Below, one piece after another: positions 43,218-53,202 of a stretch of 64,000 bases of DNA. The first letter of the stretch is position 1. Each line of letters starts with the position of its first letter. The stretch is from Alphaproteobacteria bacterium (lineage in GTDB: Bacteria > Pseudomonadota > Alphaproteobacteria > Micavibrionales > Micavibrionaceae): assembly GCA_021775955.1 (NCBI GenBank), contig JAJFGU010000020.1:62001-126000 (forward strand), given 5' to 3'. Both the position numbers and the translations under genes were made by a program. The notes beneath the pieces are model-generated. The model was not told where the DNA came from and made no database searches. It saw nothing but the letters and a program-made list of their open reading frames with translations.

Positions 43218-45975
43218 CCGGCTCCTCTGGCTGGGCATCTTCTACCTCAACCGGAACCTCCTCAGACGCAGCCTCTATAGCCTCTTCGCCAGGCTCATCC
43301 TCATCATCGCCCTCTTCCTGAACCAGCCAGGCCACAGACACGACTTCTTCCTTCTCACCGACTTTGAAGATGGTCACGCCTTGGGCGGCGCGGCCGGTAA
43401 TACGGACATTTTCGACTGGGGTACGGATCAGCTTGCCTTGATCGGTGACCAGCATGATCTGGTGATTATCTGTAACCGGGAAGGTGGCAACGACCTTGCC
43501 GCCGTTCTTCTTCGTGAGCGTCATATTGGCCACGCCCTGTCCGCCACGACCGGAAATGCGATACTCGTAGGAAGATGTGCGCTTGCCAAACCCGCTATTG
43601 GTGACGGTCAACAGCAATTGCTCATTGGCCAGCAATTCCTGGAAGCGCTCAGGCGTGAGCTCCAAATTGGTTTCTTCATATTCAAAATCGTCTTCATCAC
43701 TGCCGATGACCTGGCTGGCCGCTTTCATATAGGCGGAGCGTTCATCCGGCGTCACCTCAATATGCTTCAGCACCGACATTGAAATCACTTCATCGCCCTT
43801 GGCCAGCTTAATGCCGCGCACGCCGGTGGAGCTTCGTCCGGCAAAAACGCGGATTGCCTCAACCGGGAAGCGGATCGCCTTACCCATACGCGAGGCCAAC
43901 AGGATATCTTCATCCGCGGTGCAAATTTTCACCGAAACAAGATTTTCCTTCTCCGCCAGCTTCATGGCAATCAAACCATTGGCACGGATATTCTGAAAGT
44001 CTGTCAGCTTATTCCGCCGCACCGAGCCATGAGAGGTCGCAAACATAATATCCAGCTTCTTCCAGACTTCTTCATCTTCGGGCAGGCGCATATAAACCGA
44101 AACATGTTCGTCCTGCTCCAGCGGCAGCATATTGACCATCGCCTTGCCGCGCGCTTGCGGGCTGCCAAGCGGCAATTGCCAGACTTTGAGCGTGTGCACA
44201 ATGCCGCGCGAGGTAAAGAACAGGATCGGCGTATGCGTAGACGCCACAAACAGATCAGCAACGAAATCGTCTTCCTTGGTGCTCATCCCGGCCCGGCCCT
44301 TGCCGCCACGGCGCTGCGCCCGGTAGGTATCGAGCGGCACGCGCTTGACATAGCCGCCATGAGTGATGGTGACCACCATGTCCTCACGCTGGATTAAATC
44401 TTCTATGTCATGCTCAAACTCCGCATCAACCAATTCGCTCCGGCGCGGCGTGCTAAATTTTTCTTTTACTTCCACCAGCTCGGCCCGCAGCACTTCCAGC
44501 AATTTCTCGCGGCTCGACAGGATGGCCAGATATTCGGCGATCTTCTCTGTAATCTCGCGCAGCTCCTTACCGATTTTCTCGCGCTCCAATCCAGTCAGGC
44601 GATGCAGGCGCAAATCAAGGATCGCCTTGGCCTGGGCCTCGGACATTTTATAGCCGCCCTTGGCATCCACAACATGTTCTGGATCGTCAATCAGCTCGAT
44701 CAACGGCGCCACTTCGGCGGCAGGCCAGGCTTTGGCTAATAGCCCTTCCCGCGCTTCGGCCGGGTCTTTGGCCTTGCGGATCAACGCAATAATTTCGTCA
44801 ATATTAACAACGGCAACGGTCAGACCAACCAAAATATGTGCCCGCTCGCGTGCCTTGCCAAGCTCATAGATCGTGCGGCGGGTGATGACTTCCTCGCGGA
44901 ACTTCACAAACGCGGCGAGCATGTCTTTGAGCAGCATCGTCTGCGGCTTGCCATGATTAAGCGCCACCATGTTGCAAGCAAAGTTATTCTGTAGCGCCGT
45001 ATGCTTGAACAGCTGGTTCAAAACCACATCGGTATTAGCGTTCACTTTCAGCTCAATCACAATACGCACGCCGTCACGATCAGACTCGTCACGCACTTCA
45101 TGGATGTCTTCAACGATTTTCTCACGTCCAACTTCGCCCAAACGCTCGAGCAATTTTCCTTTATTCACCTGATAGGGAACTTCATGGACGACAATCACTT
45201 CGCGCTTACCGCTTTCCTCTATCGAGGTTTTGGCGCGCATCACCACCGAGCCATTGCCGGTGTGGTAAGCGCTGCGAATGCCCATCACGCCCAAAATCTG
45301 TGCTCCGGTCGGAAAATCAGGGCCGGGAATAATCTCATTCAGCTCATCGGTGGTAATATCGGGGTTCTCAATCGCGGCCAGACAGCCATCAACCACCTCA
45401 CCCAGATTATGCGGCGGAATATTGGTCGCCATCCCAACGGCAATCCCGCCCGCTCCATTCACCAGCAAATTGGGAATGCGTGAGGGCAGCACATCAGGCT
45501 CAATCATTGATTCATCATAATTGGGATGGAAATCGACGGTGTCCTTGTCGATATCTTCCAGAATTGCTTCCGCCGATTTGGCCAGCCGCGCTTCGGTATA
45601 ACGCATAGCGGCAGCAGAATCGCCATCCATAGAGCCAAAATTTCCCTGGCCGTCAATCAAAGGCAGGCGAAGGCTCCAGGGCTGCGCCATCCGCACAAGC
45701 GAGTCATAAATCGCCTGGTCGCCATGCGGGTGGTATTTACCCATGACATCCCCGACGATCCTTGCTGATTTCTTATAAGCCTTATCAGAGGTATATCCGC
45801 CTTCGCGCATCGCAAACAAAATCCGGCGGTGAACGGGCTTTAACCCATCGCGCACATCGGGCAAAGCACGGCTGACAATCACGCTCATCGCGTAATCTAG
45901 ATAAGACTGCTTCATCTCCTCTTCGAGGGAGATAGAGGGGATATTTTCGTCTTCTATGATGGTAGAATCACTCAT
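43207..45975 (-). CDS. gyrA: DNA gyrase subunit A
   Basis: GyrA is the DNA-cleaving subunit of gyrase. The 922-residue protein has the breakage-reunion domain with catalytic Tyr126 in [10 protein letters not shown], and the C-terminal beta-pinwheel with GQGVANM-like repeats ([16 protein letters not shown]). The end carries a highly acidic tail rich in Glu and Asp. At the position of E. coli Ser83, the sequence reads [10 protein letters not shown], so Ser is replaced by Gln; this position is a determinant of quinolone binding. The stop overlaps the coaD start, so the two are one transcript. Confidence 0.97.
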   Translation of the reverse strand: MSDSTIIEDENIPSISLEEEMKQSYLDYAMSVIVSRALPDVRDGLKPVHRRILFAMREGGYTSDKAYKKSARIVGDVMGKYHPHGDQAIYDSLVRMAQPWSLRLPLIDGQGNFGSMDGDSAAAMRYTEARLAKSAEAILEDIDKDTVDFHPNYDESMIEPDVLPSRIPNLLVNGAGGIAVGMATNIPPHNLGEVVDGCLAAIENPDITTDELNEIIPGPDFPTGAQILGVMGIRSAYHTGNGSVVMRAKTSIEESGKREVIVVHEVPYQVNKGKLLERLGEVGREKIVEDIHEVRDESDRDGVRIVIELKVNANTDVVLNQLFKHTALQNNFACNMVALNHGKPQTMLLKDMLAAFVKFREEVITRRTIYELGKARERAHILVGLTVAVVNIDEIIALIRKAKDPAEAREGLLAKAWPAAEVAPLIELIDDPEHVVDAKGGYKMSEAQAKAILDLRLHRLTGLEREKIGKELREITEKIAEYLAILSSREKLLEVLRAELVEVKEKFSTPRRSELVDAEFEHDIEDLIQREDMVVTITHGGYVKRVPLDTYRAQRRGGKGRAGMSTKEDDFVADLFVASTHTPILFFTSRGIVHTLKVWQLPLGSPQARGKAMVNMLPLEQDEHVSVYMRLPEDEEVWKKLDIMFATSHGSVRRNKLTDFQNIRANGLIAMKLAEKENLVSVKICTADEDILLASRMGKAIRFPVEAIRVFAGRSSTGVRGIKLAKGDEVISMSVLKHIEVTPDERSAYMKAASQVIGSDEDDFEYEETNLELTPERFQELLANEQLLLTVTNSGFGKRTSSYEYRISGRGGQGVANMTLTKKNGGKVVATFPVTDNHQIMLVTDQGKLIRTPVENVRITGRAAQGVTIFKVGEKEEVVSVAWLVQEEGDDEDEPGEEAIEAASEEVPVEVEDAQPEEPDDE

Positions 45976-46059
45976 GGGCCGCTACTGCTTATTATTGATT
46001 GGTTTTTCTAGCAGGAATTGGGGCGCTAAACAAGCGTTTCTCAAGGATTTTTGGGGATT

Positions 46060-46563
46060 TTAAGGCCCTGTACCGCCGGTTTTAACCCGCATCATCGCCT
46101 TATCCAGCATACGGATGATTTCCGGGTAGACTTTGCCCGCCCATTGCTCGTGCTTGTCGCGGGCTGAAATGGCTTCGGGCTTGGAATAATACGCCACCAT
46201 CGCCGCCAGCTCGGCCTCGGTAAAGGTTTCCGCATAAGCATCGACGGAGATTTTTTCGAGGGCCCGGTAATTGAGAATATTATGCAGCGCCGTGCGGTAA
46301 ACCTCGCGCTCACTCTCCGGCAGATTGGTAACATATCGCTCTATGGCCTGGTTCACCTGATCGCGCGCCGGGTTAATCGCCTGCATTTTCCCCGCTAGCT
46401 CAAGCCGGCGATCCAGATTGCCCTCCTCCTGCGCCATTGCAGGAAATGATATCAATAACACCGTCATTGCGAGAAGGGCATAGCCCGACGCGGCAATCCA
46501 GAATTTTTGCTTTTTGCACTGGATTGCGTCGCTACGCTCGCAATGACGATTGTTTTGAGTCAT
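46060..46563 (-). CDS. DUF2059 domain secreted protein with repeat-derived signal peptide
   Basis: The 167-residue product has a signal peptide ending at AMA-QEE, then a DUF2059-like domain: ALHNILNYRALEKISVDAYAETFTEAELAAMVAYY-type helices followed by EIIRMLDKAMMRV. DUF2059 proteins are small exported helical proteins of unknown role. The ATG at 46563 comes one base after the ssb stop codon, so they are coupled. Codons about 6–34 lie within a palindromic repeat (46462–46548), so the N-terminal positive residues and part of the hydrophobic core (FWIAASGYALLAMT) are repeat-encoded. An alternative start further in (MTVLLISF) would give a shorter signal. Confidence 0.72.
   Translation of the reverse strand: MTQNNRHCERSDAIQCKKQKFWIAASGYALLAMTVLLISFPAMAQEEGNLDRRLELAGKMQAINPARDQVNQAIERYVTNLPESEREVYRTALHNILNYRALEKISVDAYAETFTEAELAAMVAYYSKPEAISARDKHEQWAGKVYPEIIRMLDKAMMRVKTGGTGP
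46462..46548. repeat. Palindromic repeat in the DUF2059 signal-peptide coding region
   Basis: The outer arms CGTCATTGCGAG (46462–46473) and CTCGCAATGACG (46537–46548) are exact inverted copies, and inner arms GCAATCCAG / CTGGATTGC form a second stem. The central loop is AT-rich. Repeats of this type are dispersed in many bacterial genomes. It lies in frame inside a gene and contributes codons, unlike most copies in intergenic space. Confidence 0.85.
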
Positions 46564-46564
46564 C

Positions 46565-47044
46565 TTAAAACGGAATTTCATCTTCCAGCTCATCAACCGG
46601 GGCTGCCTGCCCACCGGAAGCGGAAGCAGCCTGCGGCGCTCCACTTTCATAGCCACCCGCATTATTGTCCTGGAAGGAAGAGCCACCACCGCCTTTGGAA
46701 TCCAGCATGGTCAGAGTACCGCCGAAATTGCGCAGCACCACTTCCGTACTATAGCGATCCTGTCCTTCTTTATCTTGCCATTTGCGGGTCTCCAGCTGGC
46801 CTTCGAGATAAACCTTGGAGCCCTTGCGCAAATAGCTTTCACAGATTTTCACAAGGCCCTGATTGAAGATCGCGATCCGGTGCCATTCGGTTTTTTCCTT
46901 ACGCTCACCACTTGCCTTGTCTTTCCAGTTTTCTGATGTTGCCACCGAAAAACTGGCGACGCGATCGCCCGATTGCATACTCCGCACTTCCGGGTCCTGA
47001 CCCAGATTGCCAACGAGAATGACTTTGTTCACACTGCCTGCCAT
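46565..47044 (-). CDS. ssb: Single-stranded DNA-binding protein
   Basis: SSB coats single-stranded DNA in replication and repair. The 159-residue protein has the OB fold at about 1–112 ([51 protein letters not shown]), a Gly/Ser-rich linker, and the acidic tail DELEDEIPF that binds partner proteins. The short DUF2059 gene starts one base after its stop. A clear promoter lies in the 47045–47195 spacer, though I could not place its boxes with confidence. Confidence 0.97.
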   Translation of the reverse strand: MAGSVNKVILVGNLGQDPEVRSMQSGDRVASFSVATSENWKDKASGERKEKTEWHRIAIFNQGLVKICESYLRKGSKVYLEGQLETRKWQDKEGQDRYSTEVVLRNFGGTLTMLDSKGGGGSSFQDNNAGGYESGAPQAASASGGQAAPVDELEDEIPF

Positions 47045-47195
47045 TGTTACGCTCCTGCTCTAAATTCTTAGGGAATCCGAGTATAAACAAGCCAAACTCC
47101 GATTCCAAAGGGTTATTTCAGCCCAAAGCCGTAAATACATAAAAATGCATACAATTCTCAACCCTTTTTTTACCTCAAATCTTTAGAATAAAGGA

Positions 47196-47522
47196 ATGAA
47201 ACTATTAAAATTCAGAATAGAGCTGCTGCTGACCCTTGCCTGCCTGGGGATGATTTATTCGCTGGCCACGACCGAAAGGGAAAGCACCGCCCCTCCCATG
47301 ATCACAGTCAGTGCTCCGGGCCTGGCGATTGCCCCGGCCGCGGCGCAGGATATTCGGCTCACCTCAACAAGCTATAATCTGGCCGACAAAAGCCACGATC
47401 AAAAGACACTGAACGCCCTCGCGCAAGAAGAAGCCCAGCGCATGATCGAAACCGGCAATGTCGAAGAATATCAGGAAGAGCTGGATAAGAACGGGCTGCT
47501 GATGAGCGTTCTGGGGTATTAA
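47196..47522 (+). CDS. Hypothetical exported or membrane-anchored protein
   Basis: The 108-residue product starts MKLLKFRIELLLTLACLGMI, a positively charged, hydrophobic N terminus that can be a signal anchor or signal peptide. A second, proline-rich hydrophobic stretch (APGLAIAPAAAQ) looks like a linker with a possible AxA cleavage site, followed by an acidic helical tail with ALAQEEAQRMIETGNVEEY. I recognise no family. It is divergent from ssb and converges on the hypothetical protein at 47538. Composition is normal, so I take it as a real gene, but the function is unknown. Confidence 0.6.
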   Translation: MKLLKFRIELLLTLACLGMIYSLATTERESTAPPMITVSAPGLAIAPAAAQDIRLTSTSYNLADKSHDQKTLNALAQEEAQRMIETGNVEEYQEELDKNGLLMSVLGY

Positions 47523-47537
47523 TCTCCAACAGTTTTA

Positions 47538-48371
47538 CTACAAAAGTGGCTCCGGCTCATGTCTTGTCTGATATGAAACTTCAGAACCCAAATTTGGAGA
47601 ACGCCTTAAAGCAAATTCTGATATTTGATGAATTGGTATAGCCAGATATTCAGCATTAAAGGCAGCATCCACATACTGAATATTGTTACTCGATGTTACA
47701 ATATTTTGCTGAATCAAGCTTTGCACTGCCACATGCTGATCTGAAAAAAGAGATATATATTTGTAATAACCAGAATCCGTATATATCATCGCATCCTCAT
47801 AAAACGGATGCTGCCACCAACCAATCCTAAGAAAAACCCACTGATTGCCTTCAGCCTTCTTGTTTAGAAGATCGATTTCACCATCATTTAACGGCTCTTC
47901 ATCAAGATACTTTTCTAGTCTGGGGGAACAATAAGCAGGTGTTTTGATCTCCAAATAATCTACCCCGCGCTCACTACCTTTAAAACAACTATTCGTTCCA
48001 TAGGTTTTAAAAAACCATTGCCTTAAGGCTATCTCTTCTGCCACCACATCAACATCTGTCCAAGGATGTTCGGCATATCTCCTCGCTAATATTTTTTCTT
48101 GCTCGTTGAAAAGTGCACGACGATCTAGCAAAGGCTGTTCACCTTGCTTTTCTACAATTTTTGCCTTTAAGCTCGACACGCCTTCAGGCATTGATTGCCT
48201 TTCGTTTTTAGCAATTGTGCCCATTGCCAACGACATAAAACCTTCTCTAAACGCTAACTCTACGGCTAGCAGCTTTGCATCAGCATCGCGCCCGTAAGGT
48301 ACAATCTGAGTGGCTGAATTTAGAGCGCCTATACGACCTTTTATACTTTCATCTTTTCTCATGGCGGGCAT
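47538..48371 (-). CDS. Hypothetical protein (278 residues)
   Basis: The product has no signal peptide or membrane helix. It contains an Arg/Glu-rich helical part (FNEQEKILARRYAEHPWTDVDVV) and a later part rich in aromatic residues (WVFLRIGWWQHPFYEDAMIYT). Four Cys residues are scattered. I recognise no domain. The start is uncertain: ATG 48371 or ATG 48362 are both possible and neither has a good ribosome binding site. It is divergent from uvrA with 75 bases between the starts. Base composition is lower in GC than in its neighbours, which suggests recent acquisition. Confidence 0.6.
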   Translation of the reverse strand: MPAMRKDESIKGRIGALNSATQIVPYGRDADAKLLAVELAFREGFMSLAMGTIAKNERQSMPEGVSSLKAKIVEKQGEQPLLDRRALFNEQEKILARRYAEHPWTDVDVVAEEIALRQWFFKTYGTNSCFKGSERGVDYLEIKTPAYCSPRLEKYLDEEPLNDGEIDLLNKKAEGNQWVFLRIGWWQHPFYEDAMIYTDSGYYKYISLFSDQHVAVQSLIQQNIVTSSNNIQYVDAAFNAEYLAIPIHQISEFALRRSPNLGSEVSYQTRHEPEPLL

Positions 48372-48445
48372 ACTACCCAAAGCTTACTAATATGTAAAGT
48401 AAAAACTTGATTGAACCTTTAATCAAAAAACCCATATAACTCCCT

Positions 48446-51391
48446 ATGCTTAAAACAATATCGGTGCGCGGGGCACGAGAACATAACCTGAAAGACATTA
48501 ATGTCGATATGCCACGGGACAGCCTGGTGGTGATTACCGGCCTGTCCGGCTCGGGCAAATCCAGCCTCGCTTTTGATACGATTTACGCCGAAGGACAGCG
48601 CCGCTATGTGGAATCGCTCTCGGCCTATGCGCGCCAGTTTTTGGAAGTGATGCAAAAGCCGGATGTCGATTCCATCGAAGGCCTCTCCCCCGCCATTTCC
48701 ATCGAGCAAAAAACCACCAGCCGCAATCCGCGCTCAACCGTCGGCACAGTGACGGAAATTTACGATTACATGAGATTATTGTGGGCGCGGGTCGGTGTGC
48801 CCTATTCCCCGGCCACCGGTAAACCGATCACCAGCCAGAGCGCGACGGAAATCGTCGACCGCATCATGGCGATGGGTGATGACACAAAGCTGTATTTGCT
48901 TGCCCCCATCGTGCGCGGCCGCAAGGGCGAATACCGCAAAGAATTCAAAGAACTTCAGGCCAAGGGCTTTCAGCGCGTCAAAGTCGACGGCACGTTATAC
49001 GAGATTGAGGATGTCCCGAAGCTGAACAAGAAACTCAAACACGACATCGAAGTGGTCGTTGATCGTCTTGTCATTCGCGATGATTTGGGCAACCGCCTGG
49101 CTGATTCCGTTGAAACCGCGTTGAATTTATCGGGCGGCCTTATCATTGCCGAGAACGCCGATAGCGGCGAACAAACGTTATTCTCCGAAGCCTTCGCCTG
49201 CCCGGTATCCGGCTTTACCATTCCCGAAATTGAACCGCGTTTGTTTTCCTTTAATTCCCCACACGGCGCCTGCCCGGCCTGTGACGGACTTGGCAAACGC
49301 CTGTATTTCGATGAGGAGATGGTGATACCAGACCCCGGTAAATCGATTGCTGAAGGCGCGGTTGAACCATGGTCAAAACATTTTGCGCCGTTTTACATGC
49401 AGGCCCTTGAAGCTGTCGCCAAACATTATAAATTCGAAACGAACATTCCCTGGTCAAAGATAAAGCAAAAGGACAGGGATATAATTTTGTATGGCTCCGG
49501 CGATACGATCATCCCAACCACTTATCAAAGCAAGAATGACAGCGTCTGGAAAAGCAACAAGCCGTTTGAAGGTGTGATCCGCAATCTCGAGCGCCGCCTG
49601 ATAGAAACCGACAGCAATTCCCGCCGTGAAGAGCTCTCAAAATATCAATCCAGCGCCCATTGCGAGTCTTGCGAAGGCGCGCGGTTAAAACCCGAAGCTC
49701 TGGCCGTGAAAATCGACAAACTCCATATCAGCGAAGCCGCCGCGATGGACATTACCTCTGCACATGAGTGGTTTAGTGCTCTACCAAAGAAACTAAAAAA
49801 ACAGCAGCTCGAAATTGCAAAGCCCATATTAAAAGAAATCAACGAACGCCTGACGTTTTTGGTCAATGTCGGACTGGATTACCTGAACCTGTCACGTTCT
49901 TCGGGCACGCTGTCGGGCGGCGAAAGCCAGCGTATCCGCCTCGCCAGCCAGATCGGCTCCGGCCTCACCGGCGTACTTTATGTCCTCGATGAGCCCTCCA
50001 TCGGTCTGCACCAGCGCGACAACAACCGCCTGCTCGAAACACTCAAACGCCTGCGCGATCTCGGCAACACCGTCCTTGTCGTCGAACATGACGAGGATGC
50101 GATCCGCAACGCCGATCACGTCATAGATATGGGACCCGGCGCCGGCATTCATGGTGGTAAGGTGGTCGCAGAAGGAAAACTAAACGACATTCTCAAATCC
50201 AAAAACAGCCTGACCGCAGATTATCTGACCGGTAGAAAAGAAATTCCTGTGCCATCCAAAAGGCGCCGCGGTAAGCGCATCCGTCATCCTGAAGGGTCGA
50301 AGCCCCTGAAGGATCTAAAAGCCACAAGAAAAAAAGATCCTTCAGCGCAAGCGCTTCAGGATGACATAGCGTGTATAGAAGTCATCGGCGCGACCGGCAA
50401 CAATTTGCAAAACGTCAGTGCAAAAATTCCGCTCGGTACTTTTACCTGTGTCACCGGCGTGTCCGGCTCCGGCAAATCAACCTTCACCATCGATACACTC
50501 TATCGCGCCGCGTCCAAAACACTGATGAAATCACGGGCAGCACCTTTGCCGCATAAAGACATTCGTGGCCTCGAATTCACCGATAAAGTCATCGATATAG
50601 ATCAATCCCCCATCGGCCGCACCCCGCGATCCAACCCGGCCACCTATACCGGCGCGTTTAGCCCGATCCGTGAATGGTTCGCCGGCCTGCCCGAAGCCAA
50701 GGCACGCGGCTACAAACCCGGACGGTTTTCCTTTAACGTCAAGGGCGGACGCTGCGAAGCCTGTTCCGGCGATGGTGTGATTAAAATCGAAATGCATTTC
50801 CTGCCCGATGTTTATGTTGAGTGCGATACCTGTGTTGGCGCGCGTTACAACCGCGAAACTTTGGAGGTCAAATACAAGGGCAAATCTATCGCTGATATTC
50901 TCTCCATGACGGTCGAAGAAGCCGCCGAATTTTTCAAAGCGGTGCCATCCATTCGCGACAAGATGGAAACATTGAAAGCCGTTGGTTTGGGATATATCCA
51001 TGTCGGACAACAGGCAACGACACTATCCGGCGGCGAGGCGCAGCGCGTGAAGCTGTCAAAAGAGCTTTCCAAGCGCTCCACCGGCAAAACGCTTTATATT
51101 CTCGATGAGCCAACGACGGGCCTGCATTTCGATGATGTGCGCAAATTACTCGAAGTGCTCCATACCCTGGTTGATCAGGGCAATACGGTGGTGGTGATCG
51201 AGCACAATCTTGATGTCATCAAAACCGCCGATTATATCATCGATATCGGCCCCGAAGGCGGGCATAAAGGCGGTAAAATTGTGGCCTCAGGCACCCCGGA
51301 AGAGATCAGCAGGAGCAAAAAAAGCTATACGGGAGCGTTTCTTAAACCACTGCTGCAGAATAGCAAAGCCCCGACCCGATCGGCTGCCTAA
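48446..51391 (+). CDS. uvrA: Excinuclease ABC subunit A
   Basis: UvrA detects bulky DNA lesions and loads UvrB in nucleotide excision repair. The 981-residue protein has two ABC ATPase modules with Walker A motifs [14 protein letters not shown] (about 33) and [14 protein letters not shown] (about 672), two ABC signatures (SGGESQR, SGGEAQR), and zinc-finger Cys pairs ([23 protein letters not shown]). About 28 residues at 613–640 come from a palindromic repeat (50283–50365) inserted in frame between the two modules. The frame is intact, so the protein is probably functional. The gene is divergent from a hypothetical one and precedes a group of small unknown genes. Confidence 0.97.
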   Translation: MLKTISVRGAREHNLKDINVDMPRDSLVVITGLSGSGKSSLAFDTIYAEGQRRYVESLSAYARQFLEVMQKPDVDSIEGLSPAISIEQKTTSRNPRSTVGTVTEIYDYMRLLWARVGVPYSPATGKPITSQSATEIVDRIMAMGDDTKLYLLAPIVRGRKGEYRKEFKELQAKGFQRVKVDGTLYEIEDVPKLNKKLKHDIEVVVDRLVIRDDLGNRLADSVETALNLSGGLIIAENADSGEQTLFSEAFACPVSGFTIPEIEPRLFSFNSPHGACPACDGLGKRLYFDEEMVIPDPGKSIAEGAVEPWSKHFAPFYMQALEAVAKHYKFETNIPWSKIKQKDRDIILYGSGDTIIPTTYQSKNDSVWKSNKPFEGVIRNLERRLIETDSNSRREELSKYQSSAHCESCEGARLKPEALAVKIDKLHISEAAAMDITSAHEWFSALPKKLKKQQLEIAKPILKEINERLTFLVNVGLDYLNLSRSSGTLSGGESQRIRLASQIGSGLTGVLYVLDEPSIGLHQRDNNRLLETLKRLRDLGNTVLVVEHDEDAIRNADHVIDMGPGAGIHGGKVVAEGKLNDILKSKNSLTADYLTGRKEIPVPSKRRRGKRIRHPEGSKPLKDLKATRKKDPSAQALQDDIACIEVIGATGNNLQNVSAKIPLGTFTCVTGVSGSGKSTFTIDTLYRAASKTLMKSRAAPLPHKDIRGLEFTDKVIDIDQSPIGRTPRSNPATYTGAFSPIREWFAGLPEAKARGYKPGRFSFNVKGGRCEACSGDGVIKIEMHFLPDVYVECDTCVGARYNRETLEVKYKGKSIADILSMTVEEAAEFFKAVPSIRDKMETLKAVGLGYIHVGQQATTLSGGEAQRVKLSKELSKRSTGKTLYILDEPTTGLHFDDVRKLLEVLHTLVDQGNTVVVIEHNLDVIKTADYIIDIGPEGGHKGGKIVASGTPEEISRSKKSYTGAFLKPLLQNSKAPTRSAA
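50283..50365. repeat. Palindromic repeat inserted in frame in uvrA
   Basis: Outer arms GTCATCCTGAAG (50283–50294) and CTTCAGGATGAC (50354–50365) are exact inverted copies; inner arms CTGAAGGATCT (50306–50316) and AGATCCTTCAG (50335–50345) are also exact. The element adds residues such as [20 protein letters not shown] without disrupting the frame. It sits in the linker between the UvrA nucleotide-binding modules. Confidence 0.88.
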
Positions 51392-51514
51392 AATTTACTT
51401 ACCCATTGATATAAAATGACTTTTTTTGATATTTTGCAATAGACATAAGATTTGTGTTAATATCCTGTTAACTTTTAATATTGATATACAAACGGCCAAC
51501 AATGGAGAAACTCT

Positions 51515-51955
51515 GTGCTGGGAAGTATTGGTAGAGGATTTAAATGGGTTAGTGATAAATGGGGCGCAATTGCCACAGCTAGCGGCTTATTGCTTTTTCC
51601 ATTTTTTGGCATGGCCGCCAACTTCGAAAAGCTAAGAAATCCCGATGCATCATTTTGGGAACTGGGGAGCTCCTTTTGGAAAGGTCTTGTAACTGACCCG
51701 AAGAACATATTGACACTTAGCCCAGATCAAGCTGTTCCAGCTGCAGAAATCGCTACCGGAGCATCAGGCGTTTTATCAGGGCTAGGCGGTATTCTGGATG
51801 GTTGGGGGGCAATGGGTCACAAGGCTGCTGTTTCTATAGTGCCATTTTTTACGGAGACGGTGATGCCAGGAACCGGCACAATCTTATCTCCTCTGTTTAA
51901 TCAACTTACTGGAAAAGGGCTAGGGTTAGACAATTTTGTTCCTACCCCTACTTAA
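51515..51955 (+). CDS. Hypothetical hydrophobic Gly-rich protein (146 residues)
   Basis: The start is GTG, preceded by GGAGA. The product begins MLGSIGRGFKWVSDKWGAI and has a hydrophobic segment at about 20–34, then a glycine-rich stretch with GASGVLSGLGGILDGWGAMG and TGTILSPLFNQLTGKG. It is followed 16 bases later by a second small hydrophobic gene, so they are probably expressed together. The pattern of amphipathic, Gly-rich segments is reminiscent of small pore-forming or bacteriocin-type peptides, but no family can be named and no immunity or export gene is obvious. Confidence 0.6.
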   Translation: MLGSIGRGFKWVSDKWGAIATASGLLLFPFFGMAANFEKLRNPDASFWELGSSFWKGLVTDPKNILTLSPDQAVPAAEIATGASGVLSGLGGILDGWGAMGHKAAVSIVPFFTETVMPGTGTILSPLFNQLTGKGLGLDNFVPTPT

Positions 51956-51971
51956 TTAAAGGATTTGAATT

Positions 51972-52253
51972 ATGGGAAAAGTTTTTAATTTGATATTCAA
52001 CAGATATACTGCCGGGGCCGCTGTCCTCTCAGTTTTACTTATGACAGGTACAGCTGCCATAGCTGCGCCAGAAGAATACGGGAAAGCTGTAAAAGACCTT
52101 GCTCAATCCAGCAGCCTGAAAGAAGTTGCCTGGAATACTGCCGCATTGGGTTGGACAGGAATTTCCAGTGGGGCGGGTCCTTTGACAGGAGGAGCGTTGG
52201 ACAAAACGCTGGAATTTGGCACAGACGTGTGGAATGAGCATATTATAGGTTAA
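51972..52253 (+). CDS. Hypothetical small exported protein (93 residues)
   Basis: The product has a clear signal peptide: NRYTAGAAVLSVLLMTGTAA and a cleavage site at AIAA-PEE. The mature part is about 60 residues, with a Gly-rich segment (GWTGISSGAGPLTGG) and acidic ends. It lies 16 bases after the 146-residue gene, so the two form a pair. No family is recognised. An AAAGGATTTG before the ATG is a good ribosome binding site. Length, secretion signal and glycine content suggest a peptide acting outside the cytoplasm, which is an inference. Confidence 0.6.
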   Translation: MGKVFNLIFNRYTAGAAVLSVLLMTGTAAIAAPEEYGKAVKDLAQSSSLKEVAWNTAALGWTGISSGAGPLTGGALDKTLEFGTDVWNEHIIG

Positions 52254-52263
52254 TAAGTACACC

Positions 52264-52965
52264 CTACCCTTTAAAAACCTTCCCCAAAAATTGCAAGCTC
52301 GTCATGAGGAACGCCAGAGCGGCGGCCATATTCAGGCATTCACCGAAAACATCCCTTCCCGGTAAAAGCCCGGCTTTCATCAAAATCCCAACAAACAGAA
52401 ACCCCACAAAGGCCCGGCCATAGAAAAACGCCTCCTGCCCGGAATAGCGCTCCCATGCCTCTTTGAGGCGCTCGTGATAATAAAGCCCCGCGCCAACACC
52501 ATAAACCAGTGCCAACAGCAAAACCCAGCGCACCGCGGCAATAAAGCCGATCAGGGTGATATCCGCCGCTTCCGGCACACCCAGCAGCGAGAGCGCAATC
52601 AGATCACGCAGGCTTTCCACCGGCCAGCGCTGATCCGCCTCCAGAACAAAGGAAAGCCCCCAGTTCAGCTCCTCCCCCGCCATAAACAGGGCCAGCATGG
52701 ACAATACCGCCAAAGGCCGCCAGCGCTTCCAGTTTTCAAGATTGATCGCGGTAATCCCCTTCAGCCCATAACCAAATGCCACCAGATAAAACAGCGCCGC
52801 AGCATTGGAAAACATACCGTATTCCGAATGAAATATGGCGCGCAGAGGCGTTATATAAGCCAAAACGGCCAACAGGAAGGCTCCACCCAGCGCGAGCAAA
52901 AATACGCTGCGCTCAGACAACAGCACCTGTTTCTCTTGTGGTAGTTTTTCTGACTTTGAGGCCAT
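52264..52965 (-). CDS. Multi-pass membrane protein, unknown family
   Basis: The 233-residue product has about six hydrophobic helices, for example at 20–42 (VFLLALGGAFLLAVLAYI), 55–72, 88–105, 134–160 and 185–205. It contains the charged interhelical segment GEELNWGLSFV, with acidic residues near a membrane helix. The N terminus is charged and predicted cytoplasmic. I recognise no specific family. The gene is convergent with the small exported gene 10 bases away. Between its start and the next gene at 53203 lies an AT-rich spacer of about 240 bases without a frame I can support. Confidence 0.65.
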   Translation of the reverse strand: MASKSEKLPQEKQVLLSERSVFLLALGGAFLLAVLAYITPLRAIFHSEYGMFSNAAALFYLVAFGYGLKGITAINLENWKRWRPLAVLSMLALFMAGEELNWGLSFVLEADQRWPVESLRDLIALSLLGVPEAADITLIGFIAAVRWVLLLALVYGVGAGLYYHERLKEAWERYSGQEAFFYGRAFVGFLFVGILMKAGLLPGRDVFGECLNMAAALAFLMTSLQFLGKVFKG

Positions 52966-53202
52966 GACACGGCTAAAGGTAATTAAAAGAACACTTTAAT
53001 TATAGCGCTTAAATCATTGATTTTCTATTGATATTATAAGGCATTATAAACAAATACTCACAATTCATAAGAAAATGGAAAATAAGCGTTTGCTAAAAAT
53101 CCACGTTATGGTTTATGCTTTTTGTACATAAATAATAGCAATTAACGGTTGTATGCCTTGCGGTGAGGGTGGTTTTTAAACCATGCGTAAGGGTTATTAA
53201 GA

